This document shows positions 17,171 through 25,551 of a DNA stretch of 47,967 nt, piece after piece (position 1 is the stretch's first letter; each line of letters begins with the position of its first letter). Position numbers and translations under genes: made by a program. The notes below the pieces were generated by a model, which saw nothing but the letters and a program-made list of their open reading frames with translations, did not search any database and was not told where the DNA came from. Source of the DNA: a virus. The stretch lies in IMG/VR virus record IMGVR_UViG_3300027704_003263, positions 1 to 47,967 of that record; one strand, 5' to 3'.

Positions 17171-17501
17171 TATTACATATGTATCATTGTATGACTATTT
17201 AGGCAGATCGACTTCATCGACTCGCGATGGTATTAGAGTTGCTGAATTAGCAGATCAGAAAGGTATCAAACCAAAATATCAAGTGTTACCAACATCGTGC
17301 CAGACAGATAAGTTTAAATCAGTTGCAACGTGGCCAATAGACTTTTTAGATACCATATATAAACGTACGCATCAAGTAGTAGTTCGACAAGATGAATTTA
17401 TTGAATTGAAACAAAAAGTACAACAATTAGAACAACTAATAAATAAAATAACAAATGTTACCAATAGTAATGTCGGCCCTGCCGATGACCTCCCATTCTA
17501 A
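17163..17501 (+). CDS. Conserved phage protein, unknown function
   Basis: A 112-residue protein from the ATG at 17163, which overlaps the queD stop by 8 bases; an ATG 27 bases upstream would overlap far more. It starts MSNITYVSLYDYLGRSTSST, a conserved start of a small hypothetical family (SLYDYLG). The C-terminal part is a predicted coiled coil (ELKQKVQQLEQLINKI). The end, NSNVGPADDLPF, has an acidic-Pro-Phe tail, which is common in proteins that contact ssDNA-binding proteins or clamps; that link is a guess. No function is known to me. Confidence 0.6.
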   Translation: MSNITYVSLYDYLGRSTSSTRDGIRVAELADQKGIKPKYQVLPTSCQTDKFKSVATWPIDFLDTIYKRTHQVVVRQDEFIELKQKVQQLEQLINKITNVTNSNVGPADDLPF

Positions 17502-17502
17502 T

Positions 17503-18273
17503 ATGAAACGAATAGACGATTATAATAAAATATTACCGATATTAGAAGTATATCGATGTGTACAAAGTGAAGGAAGCCGTTTTGGTAGACCCACAATTGC
17601 AATAAGAACAACCGGATGCACTCACCGATGTTATTTTGGAGAAGGCGGGTGGTGTGATTCTTGGTACACAAGTATACACCCAGAAAAAGGCACTTTTTGT
17701 TTTCAAGACATTGTAGACATATATGATGCTAATCCACAAGTTAAAGAAATGATGATTACAGGAGGATCTCCTACTATGCACCCGACTTTAATGAATGAAT
17801 TAACTTTATTTGCTAGCAAGCGCGGGATTGTAACTACTGTGGAAACAGAAGGCAGTCATTTTATTGAAACTACAATTCCATTTGATTTAGTTTCTTTGTC
17901 ACCTAAATTTAGTAACAGTGTGCCAGTAATTGGAACTAAAACACCAGCTGGTAAAATAGTAGACGAACGAATGGTTACACAACACAATAAACTTCGTCTC
18001 AATCATAACGCTATTCATAAAACTTTAGAATACCATCATGACTATCATTATAAGCCAGTTTGGGATGGTACCGATGAAACATTGAAAGAAATAGAATATT
18101 TTCGATTGAAACATAATATCCCAAAAGACAAAACATATATAATGCCGGCTGGAGATACAAGAAAAGAATTAATTAAAATGTATCCTATAATATTCGAAAT
18201 GGTAGCAGAACATGGTTATAACATGACAGGTAGGGATCATATTATTGCATATGACACAGACCGAGGAGTATAA
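17503..18273 (+). CDS. queE: 7-carboxy-7-deazaguanine synthase (QueE), radical SAM
   Basis: A 256-residue radical SAM protein. I put the start at the ATG at 17503, which follows the previous stop by one base. RPTIAIRTTGCTHRCYF begins the SAM motif, and the cluster cysteines are C39, C43 and C51: C-x3-C-x7-C instead of the usual C-x3-C-x2-C. MITGGSPTMH and VETEGSHF are SAM-binding and QueE-type motifs, and KPVWDGTDETL is in the C-terminal part. It converts carboxy-tetrahydropterin to CDG, the precursor of all 7-deazaguanines. folE and queD are just upstream. A small gene begins within its last codons. Confidence 0.85.
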   Translation: MKRIDDYNKILPILEVYRCVQSEGSRFGRPTIAIRTTGCTHRCYFGEGGWCDSWYTSIHPEKGTFCFQDIVDIYDANPQVKEMMITGGSPTMHPTLMNELTLFASKRGIVTTVETEGSHFIETTIPFDLVSLSPKFSNSVPVIGTKTPAGKIVDERMVTQHNKLRLNHNAIHKTLEYHHDYHYKPVWDGTDETLKEIEYFRLKHNIPKDKTYIMPAGDTRKELIKMYPIIFEMVAEHGYNMTGRDHIIAYDTDRGV

Positions 18274-18403
18274 ATTAGAAGCATTAGAATTGCTTAATGA
18301 AATCGAAGAGAATATTAATATATGTTGTGCCATAACTATGGAACCAGATGATGTGCTAGCACATATTAATAAGTTACGTATAATAATAAATAATATAACA
18401 TGA
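18251..18403 (+). CDS. Small acidic helical protein, unknown
   Basis: A 50-residue open frame starting 23 bases before the queE stop, in another frame, and ending in an ATGA overlap with the thioredoxin gene. The protein is a predicted helical hairpin: MTQTEEYKLEALELLNEIEE, then ICCAITMEPDDVLAHINKLR. Without it, the stretch 18274-18399 would be an unexplained 126-base gap in a compact genome. The overlaps on both sides support it. A weak GGAG-like site is not visible, so expression may rely on coupling. Confidence 0.5.
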   Translation: MTQTEEYKLEALELLNEIEENINICCAITMEPDDVLAHINKLRIIINNIT

Positions 18404-18636
18404 GTCAATTACTATATTTTACAGCACCATGGTGTGGACCATGCAAACTATTAAAACCAAAATTAAATCAATTAACTGTTTCATACAGAACAATTAACAT
18501 CGATCAGGACATGGATACTGCTAATCGTTACAATGTTAGAAATATTCCTTGCTTTATGCGAATCAATGCAAACGGACAAGAAGTATCAAGAATAGTAGGA
18601 AACAGTGTAACTATTGACAACATAAAAAGATTATAA
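18400..18636 (+). CDS. Thioredoxin-like protein
   Basis: A 78-residue thioredoxin-fold protein with the standard active site WCGPC (residues 11-15) and a cis-Pro motif (RNIPCF). It is shorter than a typical thioredoxin (about 105) but has all core elements. It reduces disulfides; the class II ribonucleotide reductase at 13740 has the C-terminal Cys pair that thioredoxin normally regenerates, so it is a likely partner. A further Cys follows the cis-Pro. The start overlaps the small gene before it. Confidence 0.85.
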   Translation: MSQLLYFTAPWCGPCKLLKPKLNQLTVSYRTINIDQDMDTANRYNVRNIPCFMRINANGQEVSRIVGNSVTIDNIKRL

Positions 18637-18731
18637 TGTACTGGTATAGCACGACAACATATAAAAAACATATTCAACATTATATTAATAAACACATACA
18701 AAAAAACTATACAATGGAAAAGGAACAAGTT

Positions 18732-19025
18732 ATGAATTGGAAACCAATGGGCGATCAAGTATTGCTAAAAGTAGAAAAAAAATCAGAAAAGACAAAATCT
18801 GGAATTATATTAGTCGACAGGGACATGGCTTTTGTACTTGGAGAAGTAGTAAAGACCGGAGATGGGTTATTTACTCAGACAGGAGCTCGTATACCATTGA
18901 CTGTTAAAGCCGGAGACACTGTTTATGTGTATAAATCAAATTTAGGCGAAAACAAAGAGATCGTCCTTGATGATGATCAATATATGTTAATTCGGGAATC
19001 TGAAATTGCTGTAGTTAATGATTGA
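18732..19025 (+). CDS. GroES-like co-chaperonin
   Basis: A 97-residue protein. I choose the ATG at 18732, preceded by AAAGGA 7 bases upstream; ATGs at 18714 and 18636 extend the same frame but have poorer ribosome sites. WKPMGDQVLLKVEKKSEKTKSGIILVD and GEVVKTGDG, then VKAGDTVYVYKS, match the GroES core including a mobile-loop region (SEKTKSGIIL). In T4, gp31 replaces GroES to fold the capsid protein; a phage GroES homologue here could do the same. The end overlaps the next gene by 8 bases. The 95-base stretch before it, 18637-18731, holds nothing else I can support. Confidence 0.8.
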   Translation: MNWKPMGDQVLLKVEKKSEKTKSGIILVDRDMAFVLGEVVKTGDGLFTQTGARIPLTVKAGDTVYVYKSNLGENKEIVLDDDQYMLIRESEIAVVND

Positions 19026-19266
19026 ATCATTAGGTTGGATTAGCACCATATTAGTATTATGTGGGTATATCTTAAACGCCCGTAATTTGACTAAACTTGC
19101 CATGTTTTCTTGGATAATTGGAGATATTGGTTGGGTGAGCTATGACATAATGATAAACAATATTAGTCACATGGTATTGAGTTTTATTATTATTATAATT
19201 AATATTTACGGCATATGGAATATATGCAATCTTAAAAAGGAAAAACTTTGGCGTATCAAGCAATAG
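19018..19266 (+). CDS. Small membrane protein, three transmembrane segments
   Basis: An 82-residue protein with three hydrophobic segments: about 3-20 (LGWISTILVLCGYILNA), 27-46 (LAMFSWIIGDIGWVSYDIM) and 52-70 (MVLSFIIIIINIYGIW), then a basic tail. The pattern GDIGWVSYD resembles small PnuC-like or related membrane families, but the gene is too small for a transporter alone. It overlaps the GroES-like gene start and its 3' end overlaps the polymerase start. Function unknown. Confidence 0.6.
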   Translation: MIESLGWISTILVLCGYILNARNLTKLAMFSWIIGDIGWVSYDIMINNISHMVLSFIIIIINIYGIWNICNLKKEKLWRIKQ

Positions 19267-21767
19267 GTTATGATAAACGTGCTAACATAATGCACGTGTG
19301 GGATGATAAATTAGGTCATCAAAAGTTTCCATTTCAACCATATGGTTATTTACCGTCTGAAACTGGGCAATATAAAACATTGGATGGTAAGCGTTTATCT
19401 AAAGTTTCTGGGAATCATCGAGACAACTCAAATTCATTCGAATCTGATTTAAATGAAGAAGTTCGTACTCTAATAGATTTATATTATGAAAATGACACCG
19501 TGTCTACAGGACATCGAGATTTCTTTTTTGATATTGAAACGGCTAAAGACGAAAATGGATATAGTACTGTGGATGATGTACGAACAGCTATAACATCTAT
19601 TGCATACTATGATAAAAGTGGTCATGACCGTAGAGTACTAGTATTAGATGAACGGCAACGCATCAAAGATAGCATTATACAAGGCGATGGCTATGTATTA
19701 GAAATATTCCGAAGCGAAAAAGAATTACTTACCAGATTTATCAATGCATTTGCGGAAATACAACCTACTGTTATAACTGGTTGGAACACCGACGGCTATG
19801 ATATTCCATATCTATTAGGAAGATGCAAAAAAGTATTAGGGAATCAATCTATCAAGAAATTATCGCCAGCTGGAATAGTTACACAGAATCCTAAAAGTAA
19901 AAAATGGAAGATATTTGGTGTATCGAGTTTAGATTATATTAAACTATATAAAAACTTCACATACTCAGAACTTCCTAATTATAGATTAGATACTGTTGGT
20001 AAAACTGAGTTAGGAAGAGGTAAAGTTGAATATGACGGTGATTTAGATGATTTATTTGAACAAGACATTCACAAGTTTGCTTATTATAATATGACTGATG
20101 TTGATTTAGTATATGAATTAGACGAAAAGCTTCAACTTATCAATTTAGCCCGGACTATATGCCACAAAGGCCACGTACCATATGAAGATGTGTATTATGC
20201 ATCTAAATATCTTGATGGTGCAGCAATAGTTGATTTAAAACGGAATGGATACGTAGCTCCTAACAAACAATTCCGATTCATTGATGATGAACACCAAGAT
20301 GATCTAGCAGGAGCATATGTAATGTTACCTGTTCCTGGATTATACAAATGGATATATGATTTAGATTTAACATCGCTATATCCTAGTATCATAATGAGTT
20401 TAAATATATCTCCAGAGACTAAAATTGGTGTTATACAGAATTGGAACCAAGACAGCCTGTTACAAAAAGCCCCAATATCAGTCAATATTAATAATAACGA
20501 TATACCAGACGTTAAACAATGGTTAACAGACAATAAATATACGGTTGCTAGTAATGGTGCTGTATATGATACTTCTAGAATTGGATTTCTTCCAGCTATT
20601 CTTAAAACTTGGTTTAATGAACGTGTTGAATATAAAAATAAGCGAGATGAATATGAGGTTGGGTCAGAAGAGTATAAATTTTACGATGCGTTACAATTAA
20701 CACAAAAAGTGTTGTTGAATTCATTTTATGGAGTATTAGGACTCAAGACTTTCCGATTCCACGATCTAGACAATGCAGGAGCAATTACGGCAACTGGTCA
20801 AAGTGTAATTAAATTTTCTGCAAAAGTAATCAATGCATATTATACTAAAGAGACGGGTAAAGCTCATTTCTTTAATTCTACTAATAAAGGCAGACCATCA
20901 CCATTCTCATTCTACACAGACACAGATTCTACATTTGTTAGCTCGTTGCCTATCATAGAAAACCGATATCCGGATTATGATGAAAATGACGAGCAGTTCA
21001 TGATTGAAAAAACCAATGAGGTTGCTTCGGAGATACAAAAACATGTAAATGCAATGTATGATCATTATGCTGATATATTTCACAATACCAAAGAACACAA
21101 ATTTCAGATAAAGCAAGAATATGTTGCAAAGTCTGGATTATGGATTGATGCCAAGAAACGATATGCACAATGGGTTTTATTTAAAGAAGGCAAACCTACG
21201 GATAAAATAGATATTAAAGGTATGGATGTGGTTCGTAGTAGTTTCCCAACGGACTTCAAGAAGATAATGAAAGAAACATTGTGGTACATTCTTAAAGAAA
21301 AAGACAAAACTGCAACTTCTGACTTAATATTTAAATTTAAAGACTCTATACAAAATTCTGAAATCTTAAATGTTATGAAAAATACTGGAGTCAAAGAGGT
21401 TTCGAAATATATTAAAGGACGTAAGACATTTTCAGGATATATGAAAGGCACTCCGGCTCATGTAAAGTCGGCTATAAACTTCAATGATATGTTAAGCAGA
21501 TTAAAGTCAGACGAAATAGACATAAAGAATGGTGATAAAATAAAATGGGCATATCTTCGAAACAATCCAATGGGGTTTCAAACCATGGCACTTCGAGGTT
21601 ACAATGATCCACCCGAAATAGTAGATTTTGTTGAAAAATACATTGACAGACAAAAAATGTTTGAAAGTGATCTTCAAGGTAAACTAGATGATTTCTTTGC
21701 GGCAATGAATTGGGGTAAATTACCAGAAAATAATACAGTGAATAAATTCTTTTCATTTGGAAAATAA
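19248..21767 (+). CDS. 43: DNA polymerase, family B (T4 gp43-like)
   Basis: An 839-residue replicative polymerase (T4 gp43: 898). FFFDIETAK (D95, E97) is the exonuclease I motif and TGWNTDGYDIPYLLGR the second. Motif A is DLDLTSLYPSI (about residue 370), motif B is KVLLNSFYGVLG (about 488), and motif C is YTDTDSTF (about 555). The C-terminal end has the sequence NKFFSFGK, a possible clamp-binding tail as in T4. The start is TTG at 19248 with AAGGA 7 bases upstream; it overlaps the previous gene. It works with gp45, gp44 and gp62 encoded at 25552-28277. It is the main polymerase of the phage; a second, family A type lies at 5400. Confidence 0.95.
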   Translation: MAYQAIGYDKRANIMHVWDDKLGHQKFPFQPYGYLPSETGQYKTLDGKRLSKVSGNHRDNSNSFESDLNEEVRTLIDLYYENDTVSTGHRDFFFDIETAKDENGYSTVDDVRTAITSIAYYDKSGHDRRVLVLDERQRIKDSIIQGDGYVLEIFRSEKELLTRFINAFAEIQPTVITGWNTDGYDIPYLLGRCKKVLGNQSIKKLSPAGIVTQNPKSKKWKIFGVSSLDYIKLYKNFTYSELPNYRLDTVGKTELGRGKVEYDGDLDDLFEQDIHKFAYYNMTDVDLVYELDEKLQLINLARTICHKGHVPYEDVYYASKYLDGAAIVDLKRNGYVAPNKQFRFIDDEHQDDLAGAYVMLPVPGLYKWIYDLDLTSLYPSIIMSLNISPETKIGVIQNWNQDSLLQKAPISVNINNNDIPDVKQWLTDNKYTVASNGAVYDTSRIGFLPAILKTWFNERVEYKNKRDEYEVGSEEYKFYDALQLTQKVLLNSFYGVLGLKTFRFHDLDNAGAITATGQSVIKFSAKVINAYYTKETGKAHFFNSTNKGRPSPFSFYTDTDSTFVSSLPIIENRYPDYDENDEQFMIEKTNEVASEIQKHVNAMYDHYADIFHNTKEHKFQIKQEYVAKSGLWIDAKKRYAQWVLFKEGKPTDKIDIKGMDVVRSSFPTDFKKIMKETLWYILKEKDKTATSDLIFKFKDSIQNSEILNVMKNTGVKEVSKYIKGRKTFSGYMKGTPAHVKSAINFNDMLSRLKSDEIDIKNGDKIKWAYLRNNPMGFQTMALRGYNDPPEIVDFVEKYIDRQKMFESDLQGKLDDFFAAMNWGKLPENNTVNKFFSFGK

Positions 21768-21785
21768 GAATAAATTTATTATAAT
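21757..21785 (+). promoter_or_regulatory. Sigma70-type promoter after the gp43 gene
   Basis: TTGGAA at 21757-21762, a 17-base spacer, TATAAT at 21780-21785. The -35 lies in the last codons of the polymerase. Transcription should start near 21792, leaving about 9 bases before the ATG at 21801, without a Shine-Dalgarno. It drives the operon up to 28493. Confidence 0.6.
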
Positions 21786-21800
21786 AAATAAAAAAGTTAT

Positions 21801-22253
21801 ATGTACGGAAAAGATCAATGGCGAGGTAGAGAAGTAGAAGGCCGCTACTCAGATATGATGACTTACTTTATTCGAGATTTAGGTAATGGTATCAATGTAG
21901 ACATCCTTCAATCGTATCCGCATTATTATTTTACTATTGAATATATGGAATCTGCTAAAAATTCTGATAATTGGCAGAATAAACAAAATTTATATGATCC
22001 AATCCGATCGATATTAGACACTACTAATTGTGTAGTAACTATCGAAGCAAATAGTAATGTATTAGAAAATCTTCCACCAGACATATTTAATCGATGCCAT
22101 GTTATATATCGTATTCAAGACGAAGCATTACAAAAACTCAAAGACACAGATACATTCAGTGTAGATGCAGGTTGGTATCGTGTGCATCAGGTTACTAAAT
22201 GCAATATGATGGAAATAAAGCCCGATAACTATAAATTTGATGAAGAAGTATAA
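21801..22253 (+). CDS. Unknown protein
   Basis: A 150-residue protein, start MYGKDQWRGREVEGRYSDM. It has a mixed alpha/beta outline with a YPHYYFTIEYMES segment and a helix with DIFNRCHVIYRIQDEALQKL. No known motif is visible. The first gene of the operon from 21801; the TAATG overlap with the next gene shows coupling. The neighbours are unknown, and DpdA and clamp genes lie further downstream, so no role can be drawn from context. Confidence 0.6.
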   Translation: MYGKDQWRGREVEGRYSDMMTYFIRDLGNGINVDILQSYPHYYFTIEYMESAKNSDNWQNKQNLYDPIRSILDTTNCVVTIEANSNVLENLPPDIFNRCHVIYRIQDEALQKLKDTDTFSVDAGWYRVHQVTKCNMMEIKPDNYKFDEEV

Positions 22254-22771
22254 TGGGTAAATGTCCATATACAAATTTTAAAAATCGTGTATTAGATTAT
22301 ATCAATATATTAAGAACACCTAGAGAAGAATATGGAAATATGCCACCATGTCCATTTGTCGGAGCTGAGTTAGATAAAAATAAATTATTAATAGAAAAAT
22401 TTGATCCTAAAGAAAACACATTGTTAGACATGATTGAAAAATTAGAAAATTCAGATTATGATAGTGCATTATTTGCTCAGGTGCAAGATGACGATTTAAA
22501 ACAAAATGATACGGTTAGATATCAAAATTTTATTAATAAAACGTTACAAGAAAATGGCTATACTCATTTAACATGTATATGTTTTAATCCGGCCGATAAA
22601 TTAAATATAAATGGATTTAATCCTAGAAGTCAAGCACCATATTTTTTAATTAATATTGCACAATCTTCTGTATTAAGTAAAGCACATACTAATTTATTAA
22701 AAACAAATTATTTCGACAAAATGAACGATCGTTATTTAAAATATTTAAAAGTTAAAAAAGACGAATTATGA
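22253..22771 (+). CDS. Conserved phage protein, unknown function
   Basis: A 172-residue protein. Its N-terminal region contains TPREEYGNMPPCPFVGAELD, with a Cys-Pro-Phe site also seen in some unrelated small proteins, and KCPYTNF at the very start. The C-terminal part reads YTHLTCICFNPADKLNINGFNPRSQAPYFLINIAQ, then a Lys-rich tail. The Cys residues may coordinate a metal or act in redox, but no family is recognised. It overlaps the previous and next genes by one to four bases. Confidence 0.6.
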   Translation: MGKCPYTNFKNRVLDYINILRTPREEYGNMPPCPFVGAELDKNKLLIEKFDPKENTLLDMIEKLENSDYDSALFAQVQDDDLKQNDTVRYQNFINKTLQENGYTHLTCICFNPADKLNINGFNPRSQAPYFLINIAQSSVLSKAHTNLLKTNYFDKMNDRYLKYLKVKKDEL

Positions 22772-23115
22772 AATATAGTGTAGTAGTATCATTTAGTATG
22801 GAAGGATTTCATTGTTGGCCAGAAGCCAAAGAAGTATTTCCAGAAGTAGCATTTTTATCAGATAGACACCGACATCAATTTGGATTTCGTTGTTACGCTC
22901 AAGTAACGCATACAGATAGAGATGAAGAATTTATTTTAATGCAACGAAAATTAAAAAAACAATTAAGAGTTACATTTGGTGGTAATATATTAGAGTTTGG
23001 CCGAATGAGCTGTGAAGATATTGGAGATTGGATATTAACTCATTCTGCAAATGAAAATTTATACAAAGTAGAAGTATGGGAAGATTGGGAAAACGGAGCA
23101 ATAATAGAAAGATGA
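22768..23115 (+). CDS. Possible T-fold protein (QueD/PTPS-like)
   Basis: A 115-residue protein. Pattern: FSMEGFHCWPEA, then DRHRHQFGFRC, then RMSCEDIGDWI, then VEVWEDWENGA. This order resembles the pterin-synthase T-fold (F-x-AAH; HGH; EN/ED; V-x-V-x-E), with His residues in the right places. I recall similar small proteins in other phages. It lies 346 bases before a glycosyltransferase and the DpdA gene, so a link to deazaguanine metabolism is possible, but function is not known. The end overlaps the next start by 4 bases. Confidence 0.45.
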   Translation: MKYSVVVSFSMEGFHCWPEAKEVFPEVAFLSDRHRHQFGFRCYAQVTHTDRDEEFILMQRKLKKQLRVTFGGNILEFGRMSCEDIGDWILTHSANENLYKVEVWEDWENGAIIER

Positions 23116-24287
23116 GAAAATTATTTTATTTTGGCCTAGAGCCACTAAAAGCTAGATATACATATCAGCTATCAAAAGAATGGATGCCGGCTACATTTGA
23201 GCCATATGCAGACCGGTTGGAGTTTATTGATATCGAAGGCGACTTTGACCCAGATCAACAAATAAAGATAGGCGCAGTATTAGATGCGGTAGGTCGAGGT
23301 AAATTTGCAATGAGTCAATGTTCTAACTTTTTGGATATGCTCAATCGAGACGAAGTTAATGATGGGGACATTATATTCCTTCAAGACTATTGGCATCCGG
23401 GTATTGAGTCTATATTATATGCAATAGATTTATATGGTATTGATTTAAAATTCTATTCAATGCTACATGCACAAAGCGTAGATGAATATGACTTTACATA
23501 TCCAATGCGCAATTGGATGCGTGGTTTTGAGTTAGGATTAGACAAAAGAATGACCGGTATATTTGTAGGATCGACAATTCACAAAGATCAACTAAGAGCT
23601 GCGGGCTTCGAAGCACCAATTCATGTTGTTTCACTCCCATTACACGCAGAAATGGCATTAGATAAGAATCCAAATTATGATCCATTCAAGAAGCGAAATG
23701 ATACTGTAGTATATTCAAGCAGATTAGACAAGGAAAAGAATCCATTCTTTATGCTTGAAGTTGCCGAAGCATTTTTAACAGATAATCCTGATTGGACATG
23801 GCACGTTACCACATCTGGTAAAGAGTTTAAATCATCATTGCCTGGAGTATTAGGAGCAATGTATGAATTAGAAAAACGTCAACCTAGATTTGTTTGTATG
23901 CATAATTTAACTAAACAAGAATATTACGAACAATTATCCACTGCTCGAATACAATTTAATTCAGCTTTGCAAGACTATGTTTCTTGGACAGTATTAGAAG
24001 CAACATTGTTTGGATGTGATGTGGTATATCCAAATTTTAGATCATTCCCGGAATTTATCCCAAAAGATAAATTATATCAACCATTCGATCTTAACGATTG
24101 TTTGAAAATATTCACTAATGTGATTGATACCGGTAATAACTTCCAAACTATGCGCTTCCCATTACTATCTGATTTGGGTCGCCAAATGGAAGGGTATATC
24201 ATTGCCAATGATTATGATCGAGAAATTAATGTGTGGCACGAAGAAGCATATTGTAAACATTTATTAGAAAAGGAACAAAATGGATAA
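23112..24287 (+). CDS. Glycosyltransferase (GT-B type) beside dpdA
   Basis: A 391-residue protein from the ATG at 23112 (ATGA overlap with the previous gene); an ATG 36 bases upstream lies in the previous gene. The C-terminal half has the GT-B signature: VVYSSRLDKEKNPFFMLEVA (sugar-binding domain start), NLTKQEYYEQLSTARIQFNSALQDYVSWTVLEATLFGCDVVYPNF, then RSFPEFIP. The N-terminal half is the acceptor domain. The substrate is not known. It ends overlapping the dpdA-like gene by 8 bases, so both are made together; a role in decorating a modified base is possible but not shown. Confidence 0.7.
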   Translation: MRKLFYFGLEPLKARYTYQLSKEWMPATFEPYADRLEFIDIEGDFDPDQQIKIGAVLDAVGRGKFAMSQCSNFLDMLNRDEVNDGDIIFLQDYWHPGIESILYAIDLYGIDLKFYSMLHAQSVDEYDFTYPMRNWMRGFELGLDKRMTGIFVGSTIHKDQLRAAGFEAPIHVVSLPLHAEMALDKNPNYDPFKKRNDTVVYSSRLDKEKNPFFMLEVAEAFLTDNPDWTWHVTTSGKEFKSSLPGVLGAMYELEKRQPRFVCMHNLTKQEYYEQLSTARIQFNSALQDYVSWTVLEATLFGCDVVYPNFRSFPEFIPKDKLYQPFDLNDCLKIFTNVIDTGNNFQTMRFPLLSDLGRQMEGYIIANDYDREINVWHEEAYCKHLLEKEQNG

Positions 24288-25536
24288 AAAAGAGTTTTTA
24301 TATATACCGTCACTCTCGGCAGGTAGTATGGTATCGGCTTTTAAGAAAGATACTAAATTTGAAGATGGCACTACAATGCGATTCTTTGCAAAAGAATACC
24401 CAGACAAATGGCGACACCCACACTTCTTGGTAACTGCAGGTCACCATTATAAAAAAATGGACTTTAGAGATCAATTAGGGTTAGATGATGGTACATTTGT
24501 ATTTGGAGACTCAGGCGGATTCCAGATTGCTACGGGGGCTTTAAAATGGGATGGTACCATTCGAGAAAAGATATTTCATTGGTTAGAAGCTAATAGTGAT
24601 GTAGCAGCAAACTTAGATATACCGCCCCGTGTTACATTTGAAAATCGGTTCCAAGATTCAATGGATATATCATTTGACAATTTTAAATACTTTGAAAAGC
24701 ATCAAAGTGGTAAGACTAAATTCTTAAATGTTATACAAGGTACATTCAGTGAAGAATACAAAGAATGGTATCATAAGTTCAAAGACTTTGACTTTAAAGG
24801 TTGGTGTATTGGAGGTCCTAAGAAATTAGTTGACTTTATGTATGTAATTGCATTAATGCTTCAGGAAAGAGAGTTTGAAAAAGGTCATGTCGAATACATA
24901 CACTTATTAGGTATAAGTAAAATATCAGATTTCTTTATATTAGCAACATTGCAGAAATTATTAAATACATTAACTGGCAATAGGATCCAATTGATGTCAG
25001 ATTCATCTTCCCCCGGGCAATATCCAGTATTTGGAACATATTTGCATTCTGGAAATTATAAAACTCAAACATTCACGGAATTGTATTTTCCAAAGAATGC
25101 TGAATATCGAAGGAAGACACATATCAGAAATGGCAAAGATGGAACTATTACTATAGATAAAACACAACATGTACCATGTAGTATAAATTGTCCAGCATGT
25201 AATGACTTTACATATGAGTATTTAGGAGGCCAAACTACTACCGGATTAGATCGATATTCTCAAGAAGGTATGCCTCGAATGGTTGTGCATAATACGCATT
25301 TATATTGTGAAATTGTAAAGGATATTAATAAATTAACAGATAGTCACGTTGAATTGTTAGAAACGGCAATTCCAAAGGAATTATTCAATGTTATTTTATC
25401 ATTACATGAAATGTTTGCAGATCCAGACAATGCAATGAATGTATACTCAACATATAAGAAAACATATAAAAAGTTTGGTGGCGAAAGTATATCAACCACC
25501 GATATTAAACAATTCAATAAATTTTTTAAATTTTAA
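24280..25536 (+). CDS. dpdA: DpdA-like tRNA-guanine transglycosylase homologue (DNA 7-deazaguanine insertion)
   Basis: A 418-residue protein of the TGT/DpdA family. DSGGFQ (77-82) is the family motif with the base-binding Asp. HLLGIS (208-213) and MSDSSS (239-244, D241) align with the region of the nucleophile Asp. A zinc site reads C300-x3-C304-x2-C307 (VPCSINCPAC). TGT enzymes swap guanine in tRNA; phage DpdA swaps it in DNA, which protects against restriction. Because folE, queD and queE are also present, DNA modification with a 7-deazaguanine is likely. The ATG follows AAGGA by 6 bases. It could still be a tRNA enzyme, but phage context and DpdA-like layout argue for DNA. Confidence 0.75.
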   Translation: MDKKEFLYIPSLSAGSMVSAFKKDTKFEDGTTMRFFAKEYPDKWRHPHFLVTAGHHYKKMDFRDQLGLDDGTFVFGDSGGFQIATGALKWDGTIREKIFHWLEANSDVAANLDIPPRVTFENRFQDSMDISFDNFKYFEKHQSGKTKFLNVIQGTFSEEYKEWYHKFKDFDFKGWCIGGPKKLVDFMYVIALMLQEREFEKGHVEYIHLLGISKISDFFILATLQKLLNTLTGNRIQLMSDSSSPGQYPVFGTYLHSGNYKTQTFTELYFPKNAEYRRKTHIRNGKDGTITIDKTQHVPCSINCPACNDFTYEYLGGQTTTGLDRYSQEGMPRMVVHNTHLYCEIVKDINKLTDSHVELLETAIPKELFNVILSLHEMFADPDNAMNVYSTYKKTYKKFGGESISTTDIKQFNKFFKF

Positions 25537-25551
25537 ACTAGGTTATAAATA

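Noticed and set aside
18636-18731. N-terminal extension of the GroES-like gene
   Set aside because: The added residues are low in family similarity and GroES is about 97 residues. The ATG at 18732 has AAAGGA at the right distance.
25542-25551. TATAAATA box before the clamp gene as a T4 late promoter
   Set aside because: It ends at the ATG, so a transcript from it would start inside the gene. AT-rich DNA gives such boxes by chance.
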